Positions 33,689 through 46,500 are shown, counted from the stretch's first letter. The stretch: 64,000 nucleotides of DNA from Haemonchus contortus (GCA_000469685.2 LS997565.1:41992166-42056165); one strand, 5' to 3'. Made by a program: numbers and translations. Notes: generated by a model from the sequence alone, not told the origin.

Positions 33689-36680
33689 GTATCCTAAACA
33701 TTATGGGTATTCGTGGATACGTTCTAGTGGGCTCCGGGATACAGTGATCATAACAGTAAAAATATGATTGCTGCACCATGCTAAACATCTTCAAATCAAA
33801 TAAGAGTAAGAGCATTTGTAACGATCATAATGAGAAAGAAGAAAAGGAATCAAACAGGATCACTCATCAAAGACTGTACATGCGGCAGTTCGCAAGACCA
33901 CTTCGGAACATACCAGAAGGAGTTGGACCCGAGGTTTCTGAAGTGAGTGAGTTTTGTTTGGAGTTCCACATCTCATTTTTATTCGTGGTCTTGCCTTCTA
34001 TCCCCCTCCTTCTGACAAACCTTCCACACTTTACTTTAAAAACGTTTGGTAACGACCCCACTCGCCCCACCACTCCATAAGAGGTGCAAAAGCCATTGCA
34101 ACAAGCTTGTGAATGTTCTTACAGTTGAGCGCGACTAAGAGCACAAAGTTGCAAGGTTTGCTCAACGTCTTCTGTACAGTAGAGAAGTCTGACGCGGAAA
34201 AAGGATTCCAAGTAGAAAGCCTCAAGACGAATAGTTATGATCTGCGGGAGTGGCCAGTCTCTATGGATGCGTTCAATGGGCAGTTTACCTCGCCATGAAA
34301 AATTGTTACGAGTTTGATTTTTGCCTCGGTATGATTAAAAGCCTAATCGAGGGCAAACGGAAGGGCATGAGATTGCAAGCAAGGAACATCGGAAAAGTAA
34401 TCAAGTCCTTTCCTGAATCGGTTATAAAACCTCAACTCAAGGATTTTTTTGAATACTTTTCTCTCACCCTTCTATTCTAGGAGTTCCTCAGTGGTGTTGG
34501 GGTGCCGTAGGGAACTGCTCGCTCAGGCTGAGCACGGACTCTCGAATACAGATCATAAGCCTTCGTGAGGCCGACCAAGAACACCCTCGTCACATCTCGC
34601 TTCACAGGTCATTGTAACGACTTCCACGAAAGCCGACGCTCACTCGCAAATCCAGGTGGGTGTGAAAAGTATGGATTGCCTATGCAAGGACGGCACCAAA
34701 GGGCCGAGCGTCCTCCAATGTCGTCCTTGCATCCAGAAGGACCGCAAGGTATGGAAACTTGGTGTTCTGCTCCAAGTCGCTTGACATTGACTGGGGCGTC
34801 AGAGACATTCATTGCCACAGCTTCAGGACCACCAACGACGCCGTACTTATTGTCTCAAACGTTCGAGAGACTCAACTGTGAGCGTCGTACGCTTCAACGA
34901 CCAACTGATGAAGATTTCAGTCGTTTGTGAACAACAATGGTACCACATATTCTCTGTATACGCTCTACAGAGCGATTGAAATTGATTCTGGACCTAGCGC
35001 GATGATAAGATAGCTTAAGCGTCACCAAAGGAAGCCAATGGAGTCACTTAATGAGCACGTTTGTGTTGTGTATATTGATAGGCTTCAGTGCTTGCCTCGT
35101 TTGATACTTTGCACTGTGCTCGGTTCTCTGGAATGTTGGTGGAATTTTCCCAGCTTGAGCTTCACATATACTGTAATCGGTTCACATTGAACAATGCGTT
35201 GTCTGCAATATCATCACCTATGATGTTTTGAGAACACGCTTGCAGCCGCCGCAAATAAGCATGGCCTTGAAATGATGAGTACTGATTCATTCCAACTTCT
35301 TATCCCTTGTTATGTGTCATCTTTTTCATTCTATGTTTATTTATAGGCTCTTCAGTAGTACCTAGCACGATCAGTTATCCGCTTTGCACCTTTGCTGTGC
35401 CCACTTTTCGAGAAGAATCAGTATAAAACTCCTTTGGTTATCTGATCATTCCTTGCGAAGATATGGTTTATGACAGATTAGTCATTTTCCTAGTGCATTG
35501 TAGAAAATAGTACAAGTAAAGGTTTAATCACCCAAATTTGAGGTCAAACGATATTGAAGCCCCGGTGGCAGACCTTTAGCAGCGACTATATCCTATATAT
35601 ACACAACAGCTTCAGTTGTGCATCGGCAGCTTAATAGAACCGGGATCTTATTGTTGGCGATATCCACACTTGACAGGAGTCGCTCTACCCTTTTTCCTCT
35701 TTCAATTACGTCGGCTTCCATTTGCTGAGCACGAGCACGAGATCTTCAACGTCGCTAACTATCATAGACAGAGCTGTCTTTTATCCTATCTCTGGCCTGA
35801 ATGAGCATGTTGGTGCCATGATAGGTTTGGATATTGGTCACGTAATGTAGATGATGATGGGGCAAAAGGCTTCATTTGGACACCGCGATAGGCCGCTGTC
35901 TAACACGTAGCACCAAAACAGAAACAATTGAAGGAAGCGGGCTGCGAGAATCAAGTGGCTTCAAAAAAGAGGCCGGCGGCTATGGTTACCCGAATCCACC
36001 TTCCATCTGTCATGGCTGTTGAGGAAACTTATGAAGGTACTGACAAAGCAATAACTTGGCTTGCTCGCTGTGACCCCGGAGGAAAGAAGTCCGAACCGCT
36101 AAAGGTAGACAGACAAGCATGGCTGTCGACGGATATCGTCATAGAGAAGATACGCGAGAAGAAATGGCTCTATTAAAAGGCTCAATCACTGGTTTGAGTT
36201 CCGGCGAGGACCGGGCTTTGCTCAAAAATCGACATCCTTCTAAGGCGACAACTTATCGCAAGGATTTCGGCTCCATCCTCACAACAAAATTCGAATTCAT
36301 CGTCATTGTCCTTGTAAAAAGAGACGCTCTCTGCCATAGTAAAGTTCCAACCCAATGAACCACACCGGAAGATCTGAGACCCTTTCATGCCCGAAAGTTA
36401 CTGTAGACCACTGAGAGATTGCAAGAAGATACTTCAACTTCAGCTAACTGATACGAAGTAATGACGATTTTTTTACAAATTTTACACAACGTAACAATAT
36501 AATTTGGAAAACTTTCATCAGATTAAGACTTCCTCATTAATTATGTGCGGACATTAGCTTTGAATCACTGAGAACAGCTTCACACGTGATCAAACTACAT
36601 TGGGCCTCATACATACCCCTGAAATTTGCCTATCTTTGAAGGATCAATTTTTAAGAAAACATATTTCTTTTTCTCACAAG
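33689..36680. repeat. Spacer upstream of copy E with an unidentified ~1.3-kb insertion
   Basis: 33689-34548 matches the copy B upstream spacer (8417-9330) and 35870-36680 matches 9500-10330. The 34550-35865 stretch has no counterpart there and is probably an old insertion. It includes a TATAAAA at 35423 and an SL1-like sequence at 35521-35542 (annotated separately). I see no intact protein in it. Confidence 0.5.
35521..35542 (+). other. SL1-like 22-nt sequence followed by GT
   Basis: The 22 bases match the nematode SL1 leader with two substitutions (C for T at position 9, A for G at position 16) and are followed directly by GTCAAAC, close to the donor side of SL RNA genes (GTAAAC). A TATAAAA lies about 98 bp upstream. 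It may be a decayed SL RNA gene copy or part of a decayed LTR like those of the BEL element. No clear Sm-site was found downstream. Confidence 0.45.
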
Positions 36681-38622
36681 AAAATGCTGTAATTATTCAG
36701 CATGTCGTATAGACTAGGCATCCAACATAACCCACTCAGGTTAATGAATTTGTTCTTTCGCTTTATTAGTAGTGCACTACGTGCGCATGGACGATTAATG
36801 TATTTCGAAAAACTTATTCTTAGTAACGAGCACTTTCACAAATCATTCCGGAGGCGGTCTCTTTCTACTGCGAGAAAGGACGGAAGACAAACGTTGTCAT
36901 TTGAATTCAGTTCTCTGACAAAAAAGCAGTTGTCCCAAAACTCATATGTAGTACGTAGAAGACGAAAGCTGTATTCCCCTTGGCCGTTCTGTAGGTGCGC
37001 GTAAAGCATAACACCTACTGACACCTACACAGTTCGATCCGTGAAGAACAAGAAAACAAAATTTGTAAGGATTTGGATACTTGAAGGTGTATCGCCCCAA
37101 AAAACGGCGATTCTCCGCCAAGTCGAACGCGTGCTTGTCAAAGGTATTCGTGACATTATCGAGTACTACATCATGACTACGCACTAGATTAATCATTTTG
37201 ACAGCTCTCATTTTCATGTGATTTAGAAAAACTTCTTAGAAATATCGGGTACTTCTAAGTCAGCTCGCATTACATGTGCGATATCACTATTTATGCATCC
37301 CTTGCATTAAATGCTGTTTATTGCGCACGACTGTACATTTGATTTGATTTCAAAACTTTTATTGATACCTAAAGTCGTCGTATAAAACACATAACTGTGG
37401 GCAACCTTGCGAAAAAAGTTTACAAGATTCCCAAAAAGGCTGAACCTGCGTATCTATAAGAGCCTCAGTCGGGTCAAAAAAACGGCCAACTTAGGGAGTA
37501 ATACAGGCTAGCAGCTTGTGTCCACACCCATAAGAGTTCTAACGCAGTTGTAGAGGCTGCATCATTAACAAGGGACATCTACTTTGGAAATCCAATCAAG
37601 TATTCGTGAATTCAACGTCTCAACTCTCTTCCAGATGCCTCAGCACTTCTTAACACGTTGACGACGATGTCGGTCAATGTTGACCGACAGCCAGTCTGTC
37701 TCGTGGGACGATGTCGGTCAATGGTGACCGACAGTACTGTAAGTCACCCAAGTGAGGAAATTCTCAGGTTTTTTTGTTTCATATTTTACATTCACTTATT
37801 TACTCACTAACCTTGACGTCGACCCATGATCCTTCGAAATCTAAGGTTTTTATGGAAATATTAAGTATCGAGTCAGGAGTCATACATCATATCAGATAAC
37901 TATTGAAATTTTAATTCCTTCTAACAATTGGTGCCTTACCTCTAATCTTGTTCCCGCCAAACGTTTGAATAGTACCACTTATGAATGTTCACCAATCAAA
38001 GCATCATACACCGAAATGGTCTACAAAGCCCCATGCCTTGGAAAACCCATCCAAGTTCTAAAAGAACACAAGTTTTTCTTTTGTTCCCAGGAGTTTTTAC
38101 TTGTTTCACACGAATAATAGCTTATTACTTATGAATACAGTGAACTAAATTTGGTTTCTGCTCCGTGGGACCATGTCTGCCAATGGTGACCGACGATTAG
38201 TCAGCGCTTTCAAACGGTCTCGTCCCGTGGGCGCGCAAACGAAAACGCTCTCGTCGTCAACGTGTTAAGCATTTCCTCATGGTAATCTCGAACAATCCCT
38301 TATTGCCATGTTTTCAGAATCACTATATTTCACGAATTCTGCCAATCTTGTCGCTTTCTTTGCCACCGACGCACACAGCTGCTTTTCGGTTTTCAGCCTA
38401 ATAAGAGGCTCCCAATCCGTCGTGAGCCCTGCCATTTAACTAAAGGTAGGACCGGAAAATGTACAGACTCTATCCACTTGCTGCGTCATCTGCTATGCTT
38501 ATTCAATACATCGAGACTACACACGAGCTCTTCCTGTTCCTACTGGAAGCTGAAAACATTCTTTTTTCTCAAATATTTGTTATTTTTACATTGTGCTCTA
38601 ATATTTCATTGCGATGGCTTAC
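36681..38622. repeat. Degraded family unit H (exons 2 and 3 missing)
   Basis: The start (CAGCATGTCGTATAGACTAG, 36697) matches the 3'-UTR region of the other copies, and 37320-37640 matches the intron-1 block (25390, 60420-60850), but no exon 2 or 3 is found between them. The stretch contains the piggyBac-like MITE at 37654-38264. Confidence 0.5.
37654..38264. mobile_element. piggyBac-like MITE with TTAA target duplication
   Basis: A perfect 14-bp inverted repeat CACGTTGACGACGA sits at 37654-37667 and 38251-38264, flanked on both sides by TTAA (37650-37653, 38265-38268), the hallmark target of piggyBac transposons. The 611-bp element has no transposase. Subterminal palindromes TGTCGGTCAnnnnTGACCGACA occur at about 37669 and 37711, and a decayed one near 38175; these may be transposase-binding sites (inference). 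Confidence 0.8.
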
Positions 38623-38679
38623 CTGAAAGAGAAAAAGAAACCACAGCAGTGGCGAGAGGAACGCACGATGAGGAAGCAT
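38623..38679 (-). pseudogene. Orphan signal-peptide exon, family copy H
   Basis: This 57-bp exon encodes MLPHRAFLSPLLWFLFLFQ, ends with CAG|GTAAGC and has the conserved AATATTTAG acceptor 5 nt before its ATG. No family exon 2 or 3 lies downstream (lower coordinates) before copy E, so the gene is truncated. The BEL element was inserted 226 bp upstream. Confidence 0.7.
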
Positions 38680-38905
38680 ATACCCTAAATATTGAGACTT
38701 ATATTAGACACCTCTGATTGGACTGCGAAAAACAGTATCAACTTTAGTAAAATTATGATTTCTGCACCATGCTGAACAGCTTAGGACCACGAAACAGTTT
38801 GGAAAATGGTGGGTATGAAACGAATGACAAGTAATTTGGAGAAAGCTAAAAACGGCAGCTCATGACAGACTGTATCGGCATGGCAGTTCGTAGGGTCACT
38901 CGAAT

Positions 38906-39396
38906 TGTCACGGACGCGACCAGAGCAAGAGGAAAACATAGGCACAGTTCCCATGCGTTCCAGCTTAGATCCGCGACCGTGATAACCCGAGCATGCCGAA
39001 TGTCAGTATATAAATGGGCAGAGCATCAGGAAGCATTTCACTCTTCCTTCTTGACGCTCATGATTCATTTCTCTTTTTCGTTGATTATTCTATAGCATTG
39101 TTGGTATTGTCTTGACTTGAATTGAGCAATATTTACATCATCATTAGTGCATTTATTCGTACTCAGTATCTTAGAGCATTTATTCATGTTTAGTGTTTTA
39201 GAGCATTAATTACATAGCATATTTTATCATTATGCTCAGTAACATTGTGCTTTATCTCTCTCCACTTATGCTTTAATTCACTTATATTCTCAGTAAGCTT
39301 TAGTGCCTTGATCTCGTAGTATTGTACTGTTTTGTCGATTAATACAGTTTAATTACCCAAGTTTGAGAGCATTCCACTGAACCACACGTTCAAACA
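38906..39396 (+). repeat. BEL 5' LTR (491 bp)
   Basis: Starts TGTCACGGAC, ends TTCAAACA. A TATATAAAT promoter box is at 39007-39015. A 21-nt match to the nematode SL1 leader lies at 39347-39367, near the 3' end of the LTR. CGAAT precedes the LTR. Confidence 0.95.
39347..39367 (+). promoter_or_regulatory. SL1 spliced-leader sequence embedded in the 5' LTR
   Basis: TTTAATTACCCAAGTTTGAG (39348-39367), with the preceding G, equals positions 2-22 of the 22-nt SL1; only the first G differs (A). It is followed by AGCATT, not by a GT donor, so it is a copy of the leader as found on mature mRNA and not an SL RNA gene. The 3' LTR holds the same sequence (51071-51091). Confidence 0.9.
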
Positions 39397-39398
39397 AC

Positions 39399-39412
39399 TG
39401 GTGCATCGGCCG
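39399..39412 (+). promoter_or_regulatory. Primer-binding site, tRNA-Gly
   Basis: TGGTGCATCGGCCG, two bases after the LTR, is complementary to the 3' end of invertebrate tRNA-Gly(GCC) including CCA. tRNA-Gly is a usual primer for BEL/Pao elements. The identification is from memory of the tRNA acceptor sequence. Confidence 0.75.
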
Positions 39413-39488
39413 TAGCGCAGTTCGAGCCAAGAACCGGAGAGCACCTAAGAAAATCGTAGTGGAAATCGAAGAAGACCATTGGAGCACG

Positions 39489-39496
39489 TGGTGAGT
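39489..39496 (+). promoter_or_regulatory. Candidate 5' splice donor in the BEL leader
   Basis: TG|GTGAGT in the untranslated leader between primer site and gag, positioned like a retroviral major splice donor. It could pair with the acceptor at 47606 to make a subgenomic mRNA for the third gene. Confidence 0.4.
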
Positions 39497-39654
39497 CTTC
39501 AAAAGTTGCTCGCACTCTAACGCTTTTACTAACATAAAGTGTGTATAAGTGCACTGAGTCATACGGTGAAAGCATTGGGAGCACACCCTAGCATCGATCC
39601 GCGCATCCTCCCCGACTCTTATCTTAACTAACGATCAAAACAAACTTCTGTACA

Positions 39655-40539
39655 GTGCCGTCGATTCAAATGGCAACATCATTGAGAACGAGAAAAGGGG
39701 TTTTGACGAGGCATCTCAACGTATTAATGCAGAGTATATCAAAGTACTCTACGTTGGGAGACAACATAAATTTGGAGGATGGCGAAGCATGTAGGGTTAC
39801 TCTGTCCGAAATTCGAACGGCTGAAGTAGAAATCAAAGAGCTCCGAACTAATTTCGAAAAAGCCCTTTTTGAATTTACGGAGACAGTAGATAAACTCCCA
39901 GAACCGCCAACAGTGGAGGAAGAAGAAAAAATCTTAGAATATATCAGTAATGCAGAGGATACAATCTCTGAAGTTACAAATTTACTCTTAAAGTTAGAGA
40001 TTATTAAAAGCCGTATTGGAAATCATAGATTCGAAGGCTTTAGCACAAACCAGCACGCCACTGGTGGAAGCACAACAGCGAGAATAGAGCTTCCCAAAAT
40101 TCCTCTACCACAATTCAGCGGAAAAAGCTGGCAATGGGATAGTTTTTGGGAATTATTCAACGCCACTGTCCATTCCCTTCAACTTTCCGATCTCCAAAAG
40201 TTCAATTATCTTTTGAGAACATTGAAAGGTGAAGCCCTCGAGTCTATAGCCCGATTCCAAGTGACTTCGGCCAATTATAATCTCGCAGTAGCACACCTTC
40301 AAGAACGGTATGGGAATGTTCAAAATATAGTTACTGGGTTACATCGGCAACTAGAGCAATGGAGCGCAAAGAGTCCACACCTTAAGGATCAGCGCAAGCT
40401 CCATGATCAGTTATCTGCCATCACAGCTCAGCTTCTGAGCAAGGGTGAATCTCTGATAGCCCGTGGCTTCTATCTAAAATTCTTTCGAAATTTACGGAGA
40501 CTATTCAAAGAAACACCCTCAAAGAAAAAGTTTCATTAA
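39655..40539 (+). CDS. gag: BEL Gag protein, N-terminal and capsid part
   Basis: Frame of 294 codons. The N-terminal half is helical and charged; residues ~140-240 (PKIPLPQFSGKSWQWDSFW..., FNYLLRTLKGEALESI) match the DUF1759 Gag segment of BEL/Pao elements, which assembles the capsid. Around codon 265 (nt ~40447-40460) similarity to the family switches to the frame that leads into the Pol ORF; that frame is open from 40449. The last ~30 residues here are therefore out-of-frame sequence. A single lost base, or a programmed shift, explains this. In relatives Gag and Pol are usually one frame. Confidence 0.85.
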   Translation: MPSIQMATSLRTRKGVLTRHLNVLMQSISKYSTLGDNINLEDGEACRVTLSEIRTAEVEIKELRTNFEKALFEFTETVDKLPEPPTVEEEEKILEYISNAEDTISEVTNLLLKLEIIKSRIGNHRFEGFSTNQHATGGSTTARIELPKIPLPQFSGKSWQWDSFWELFNATVHSLQLSDLQKFNYLLRTLKGEALESIARFQVTSANYNLAVAHLQERYGNVQNIVTGLHRQLEQWSAKSPHLKDQRKLHDQLSAITAQLLSKGESLIARGFYLKFFRNLRRLFKETPSKKKFH

Positions 40540-40571
40540 CTCCAAGTGAAAATTGGACACTAACTAAACTC

Positions 40572-43500
40572 ATGGCAACGCTCGATCGAGTCATACAACA
40601 GGAGGAGGAGATTGGAAAGCAGATGCCAAAAAAGTTTGGAAATATGGAACGGCCAAAGCAAGAGGCTGTAAAACCACAACCACACGGGCAAATTCGGAGC
40701 CCATTTTGCTTCTATTGTGATAGTAGGGAGCACTGGTCAACAGATTGTACCAAAGTAGCTACCCCCAAAGCACGCTTAGAGCACTTGAAAAAGGCCAATC
40801 GGTGCATCGGTTGTGGATCAAAAATGCATAAATTTGTAGAATGTAAAAGCAAAGGATGCATGCAGTGTGGCAAAAAACATCACACTTCGACATGCTTCAA
40901 ATCTAACCCTCCTACATCATCAATACAGGTGTCAAATGCAGACCGAAAGAAGGAGTTGAAACAAAAAACAGCGCATGCTCGACAGAATCTGGCACTATGC
41001 GAAGAAAGTGAGGCACAGATGGAAACCCAAACGACCTCAGACCTCACTGTGATGAGGGTCCAGGACACATCTAAGACTGAGATATTCCTTTTAACTGGAA
41101 CACTGCGCACCGTACACCCACGGACACAAAAGCTTGTTACACTCCACGTTCTATTGGATACAGGTGCCGATCGTAGTTTCATTGACGCCAAGTTGGCCAA
41201 TGAACTCCAATTGGAAAGTCATGGTGTAGTTACCATGAAGCTTAAGACTTTCGGTGCAGCAACCACAAAGGAGGTTCAGTGCATCGATACACGCTTGAAG
41301 ATATGGGACTCTGAAGGAGAACAGCATAAACTGCGGCTCTTCACACATAGTAACCTGACAAGAAACTTCACTGGAGGGAAACTTCAGAAAGAGGATTTAC
41401 TGTTCATACAGGAGAAGCATATAAGATTAAGTATTCCAGACAAAGCAATCCTCCATCCTCCCCAAATTCTGATCGGATGCGACCAGCTTTGGAACTTCAT
41501 AAAATTTGGAGCACCCCATTTCATGATGCCGTCAGGACTCATACTTGTACCCACACGACTAGGGTACATGGTCTCTGGGGAGCGCCTCAACAACAGAAAT
41601 AATGAGCAACACTTACACTCGACTGTACATTCAATAGAATCACAGGGTGAAATAGATCCTTGGGAAAGCCATTGGAGTGCACAGCCTCAAGCAGTAGAAC
41701 AGGAATACGGTGGCCCAGAAAAAGAAGAAAAGGCTCGCATCAACGAGCAAGTATGGGAAAAATTTAAAAACACCATCGAAAAACGTGACATAGGATATGT
41801 TGTTCGACTTCCATTTAAAGAGCCACATGATCACTTACCAGACAACAGAGCACTGGTATTACGTCGTCTAAAGAGCGTATTGCGCAAATATGAAGAAGAA
41901 CCCAGTGTTCTCAAACAGTACCACGACGTATTCCAGGATCAGTTGAGTAAAGGAATCTTGGAGGAAGTAGATGAAACAAACGACGTCTTTGGGAAACCAA
42001 AACACTATCTTCCTCATCAGCCTGTTATAACTCCACAGAAAGATACCACTAAATTCAGAGTTGTTTTTGATGCATCGGCGCATTACAAAAACTGCCCGTC
42101 ACTTAATGACGTAGTGCATCAAGGGCCTACCATACTTCCTAAACTATATGGCATGCTTCTACGCTTCCGTACTGGGAAATTCGTCCTACTATCGGATGTG
42201 GAGAAAGCATTCCTTCAAGTGCATCTGCATGAAGAAGACAGAGACTTCACTCGATGCTTATGGCTCAAGAATGTAATGAAGCCGTTGACAGAAGACAATC
42301 TAGTTGTCTACAGATTCAGGAGGGTCACTTTCGGTATTAATGCCTCACCATTTCTATTGAGTGCAACAATCCATTTTCATTTGGACAACCATGTGAAGGA
42401 CAAAGCACTCGCAACAGAAATCGCGTCCAACCTATATGTGGACAATCTAATTGTTAGCGCAATCACTACAAAGGAAGGAATACACAAATACAGATGTTTG
42501 AAATCAATCTTCAATGACCTCAAAATGAATCTTAGAGCATTTCTAAGCAATAACCCCGAAATCATGAAAGTTATATCAGCTCCTGATCGATCTTCAAACA
42601 CAGCGCCCAAAGTACTTGGGATATCTTGGAACTCGATCACGGACAAATTTTCACTGTGCGTAAACGTACAACGTGAAGAAATCATCAGCAAACGCACAAT
42701 CGCACAACAAATTGCATCCGTTTACGATCCATTTGGATGGTTCATCCCACTTTTCGTCAAAGCAAAGCATTTTCAACAATTTCTCTGGAATCATCACTAC
42801 GATTGGGACGAACCTCTGAACGAAAGGCACAGGCAACAATGGGAAAATATCGTCCAAGAAATAGCAGAATTCCGCAAGGAGTTGCCAAGGAAAATTACAC
42901 AGGATGACATGAAGTCGTATACACTGGTCACATATTCCGATGCCAGCGCGATCGCCATGACAGCGTGCACCTATCTAAGTACGGAGGACACATCTCACTT
43001 TCTTATGGCAAAATCAAAAATATCAAATGCGAAGCATCCAACCACAATACCTAAAATGGAACTGAATGCCATAGCAATCGGTGTACGCCTAACATTTAAC
43101 GTGTTTCTGAGCATGAAATCCTCACTGAACAGTTCAAAGATCGTGTTCTTAACGGATTCCGAGATAGCATTGAAATGGCTTCAAAGCAAACCAAATCGGG
43201 AAAGAACAGGAGCATACGTAAAAAACCGGATCAGAGAAGTTCGACAAATCACACAATCCCTTCTTGAAGAAGGGATTGAAGTCAAGTACGGCTACATTGA
43301 CACAAAGTGGAATCCAGCGGACATAGGAACGAGAGGAACCTCGACTCAGGAATTTTCATCACATATCTGGTGGAGCGGATATTCACAAAATACCTTGAAA
43401 GAAAGATTTACATCCACCTTATTCTGCCTTCCAGACGATCCAGAACAGGAAGATGAAGTGGAAGACTATCCACCTTCTGCACATGTGAATGCCACCAAAA

Positions 43501-46500
43501 TGGAGCAGACTCAAGTTGAGGATATTCTTGACTTATCCAGATATAGCAGCAAGTCAAAGTCCTTGAGGATTCTAGCCTACGTCATTCGATTCTTGAAAAA
43601 AATCAGTATTCAAATCAAGGAACCACTTCGGAACAAATTACAACGTGTATTACCTGGTAGCCACGAATGCCATGCAAAACGACGCTTAACTGCTTCAGAC
43701 ATCAAAGACGCTCACATCGTGCTGATACGAAATCACCAAACAGTGCACCTACATTCACACTACAAGAAGGAACTACTAAAGAATCTCAATGTGAAACAAG
43801 ATCAGGAACACTTGTACAGAGCATACGGTCGTCTCAACAAATCAGATCTAGACAGCATGGCAAGGAATCCCATCCTAATTGTGCCCAATACAGAGTTAGC
43901 ACGCCTCATTGTACTGGAAGCACATGGGAAGTACCATAATAACACCGGACATACCATGGGAGAAGTACGACAACAATACTGGATACCAAGACTGCGGGAA
44001 CAAGTAAAAAGATGCATACGCTCATGCGTTCCTTGCCAAAAGTTCAATAATCTACCCTACCGGTATCCGGAAATTACAGATCTTCCTGAAAAACGAGTAA
44101 CAAGGTCTTGGCCGTTCAAAAACATTGGACTAGACTACTTCGGTCCCATTACAGTCATTGACAGCGCAGGAAGCAGCACTGAAGTGTATGGATGCATATT
44201 CACGTGCTGCGTTACTCGCCTTATACATCTAGAAGTCGTGACAGATGGAACAACAGAGAAATTTCTCAACGCATTCCGCCGATTCGTAGCTCGCCGAGGT
44301 AAACCTCAATCAGTTACATGTGATAATGCACCAACGTTCATCCTGGGAAGTCACATTTTAAACGAGTCGCTCGAAACAGATATCGAGGAGGACGAACTAT
44401 CTCGCAACATGAGCAACCAAGTAATCGAATGGAAACATATAACACCGTACTCACCGTGGAAAGGCGGATTTTATGAACGCCTCATTAAGTCAGTAAAAGA
44501 AGCTCTGATAAAAGCGACAGGGAAACGCACAATGACATTAGAGCAACTGACCACCTCATTGGTTGAGATTGAAGGATGTCTCAATAGTAGACCTCTCACT
44601 TACCAAGAAAGTGACATTAAGGACAGTATGACACCCTTACGACCTATCGACTTCATACAAAACGCGATGAATGTCACCCTTCCACTAAATGATCCGAAGG
44701 AGGAACACACGGATCCAACGTACCTACCAGCGGTTGAGAGAATACGTTTAGAAACACGTCTTCAAGCACAAAAGGCACTACATTCATCTTGCGCAATAAC
44801 AGAGCGCTTTTGGGAATTATGGAGAAACCAATATCTCACCGCTCTTCGTGAACAACATCGAAGGAACATAAACGACAAGCGAGGAAGTAGAAAGGACGTA
44901 CAAGAAGGAGAGGTAGTACTTCTAAGCGAAACAAATCAGAAGAGGAACAACTGGAAGCTGGCGCGCATCTCCAAAACAGTTCCTAGCAGTGATGGAGCAA
45001 TAAGAGAAGTAGAAGTCTACTGCAATAAAAGAACCCTTCGACGCCCAGTAAATCAACTTGTACCATTGGAGCTAGGAGAAAACCCTACGTTACCAAGCCA
45101 AACCTCGGAGAATCAACCACCAAGACCTCAGGAAAATGGAAGAGGCTACAATCTACGTCCTAGAAGAAGAGCACAATACACTGAAGATCACCCACAAAGC
45201 AAAAATACTGTTAATTGTCTCACATCGCAACATACATCGAGAACATGGCCAGCATCACTTTACTTGAAGATGGCCTTAACCTTGGTTACACTGTCAATCG
45301 TAAGTGGACAAAAACCGAGCATGCAACGAAGTATCGACACATCATCAGCGAGGGCAGACTATACAATTGAATGTAGGAAACATGGAGTATTTCTTCATGC
45401 ACCAGAATCACACGGCTATGAATTATGTGCAAACAGCTACTGTATAGTGGAAAAAACACCTCCGATCAACAGGCTTCTAAGGTTACCACCGGAAGAACTA
45501 ATTCACGATTTTGATATACGCTGGAAACTGAAGACGGCGAACTCATATACAGTCGTAGAAACACATTGTCCGGCACAATCCTTCTGTGCCGCTATCGACT
45601 GCACTATATGTTCGGCAAATATACTGAATCCAGAGTGCTGGCCACTCGCAGCAATAATAGGCCTGGGTATAACTCTGTACCTCTTAGTGGCGATATGTTA
45701 TACAATTTGTTATGTACCGGTGACCCTTGGTCGACCCCTTCGCATTATATTGCAAGGGACTCAAAAAATAATACACATAGCCATAGGAGTCATTGTCACA
45801 TACATGGGCCTATTAGTCACAATCTTCTATAAAGGATCACGACAACGTCCTTCGAGAATTATGGAAGCACTAGCAGTTCTAACATTAGCTTGCGGATCAC
45901 TGGCGTGCCAAGAAGTGAACATTCTTCCACATCAAATTCAGCACTGCCGAACCGCTGCAGGACGGAGCATTTGTAACATCGAAAGTACAACCATAGTCAA
46001 AGTAAACCCATTCAAAAGAGATGGATGTCTGACCTTCAAGAAAAACAACTCAACATTCACGAAGGCAAGACTTCGTTGGGAAGGATTACGACTACTTTGC
46101 AACCGAGAGCCTCTACTGTATACAAGGAATGTGATTCAAAAGATTGTCGATAGCAAACGATGTTCAAGTAAAGGATCATGCACAAAAAACAAATGCGCAG
46201 ACATAAACGCGACGAGTTTACTACCCGAATTAGAGATCGGCAACAAGTATCCAGGTATCACATATTGCATGGAGTCATGCGGCGGACCAGGCTGCGGTTG
46301 CTTCCACTGGGATTCTGGCTGCCTACTCTACAGGATATATGCAGTTCCGAAAGACGATACAGTATACGAATTATACAAGTGCATCAGATGGGAGGAGGAA
46401 GTGAAACTTCGTTTTGAATTCAGCGAAGGGACAAAACTCCAAACCTATGTTGTGGGACTTCGACCAAATATTCCAACACGCATCCGAAATTTCGAATTGA

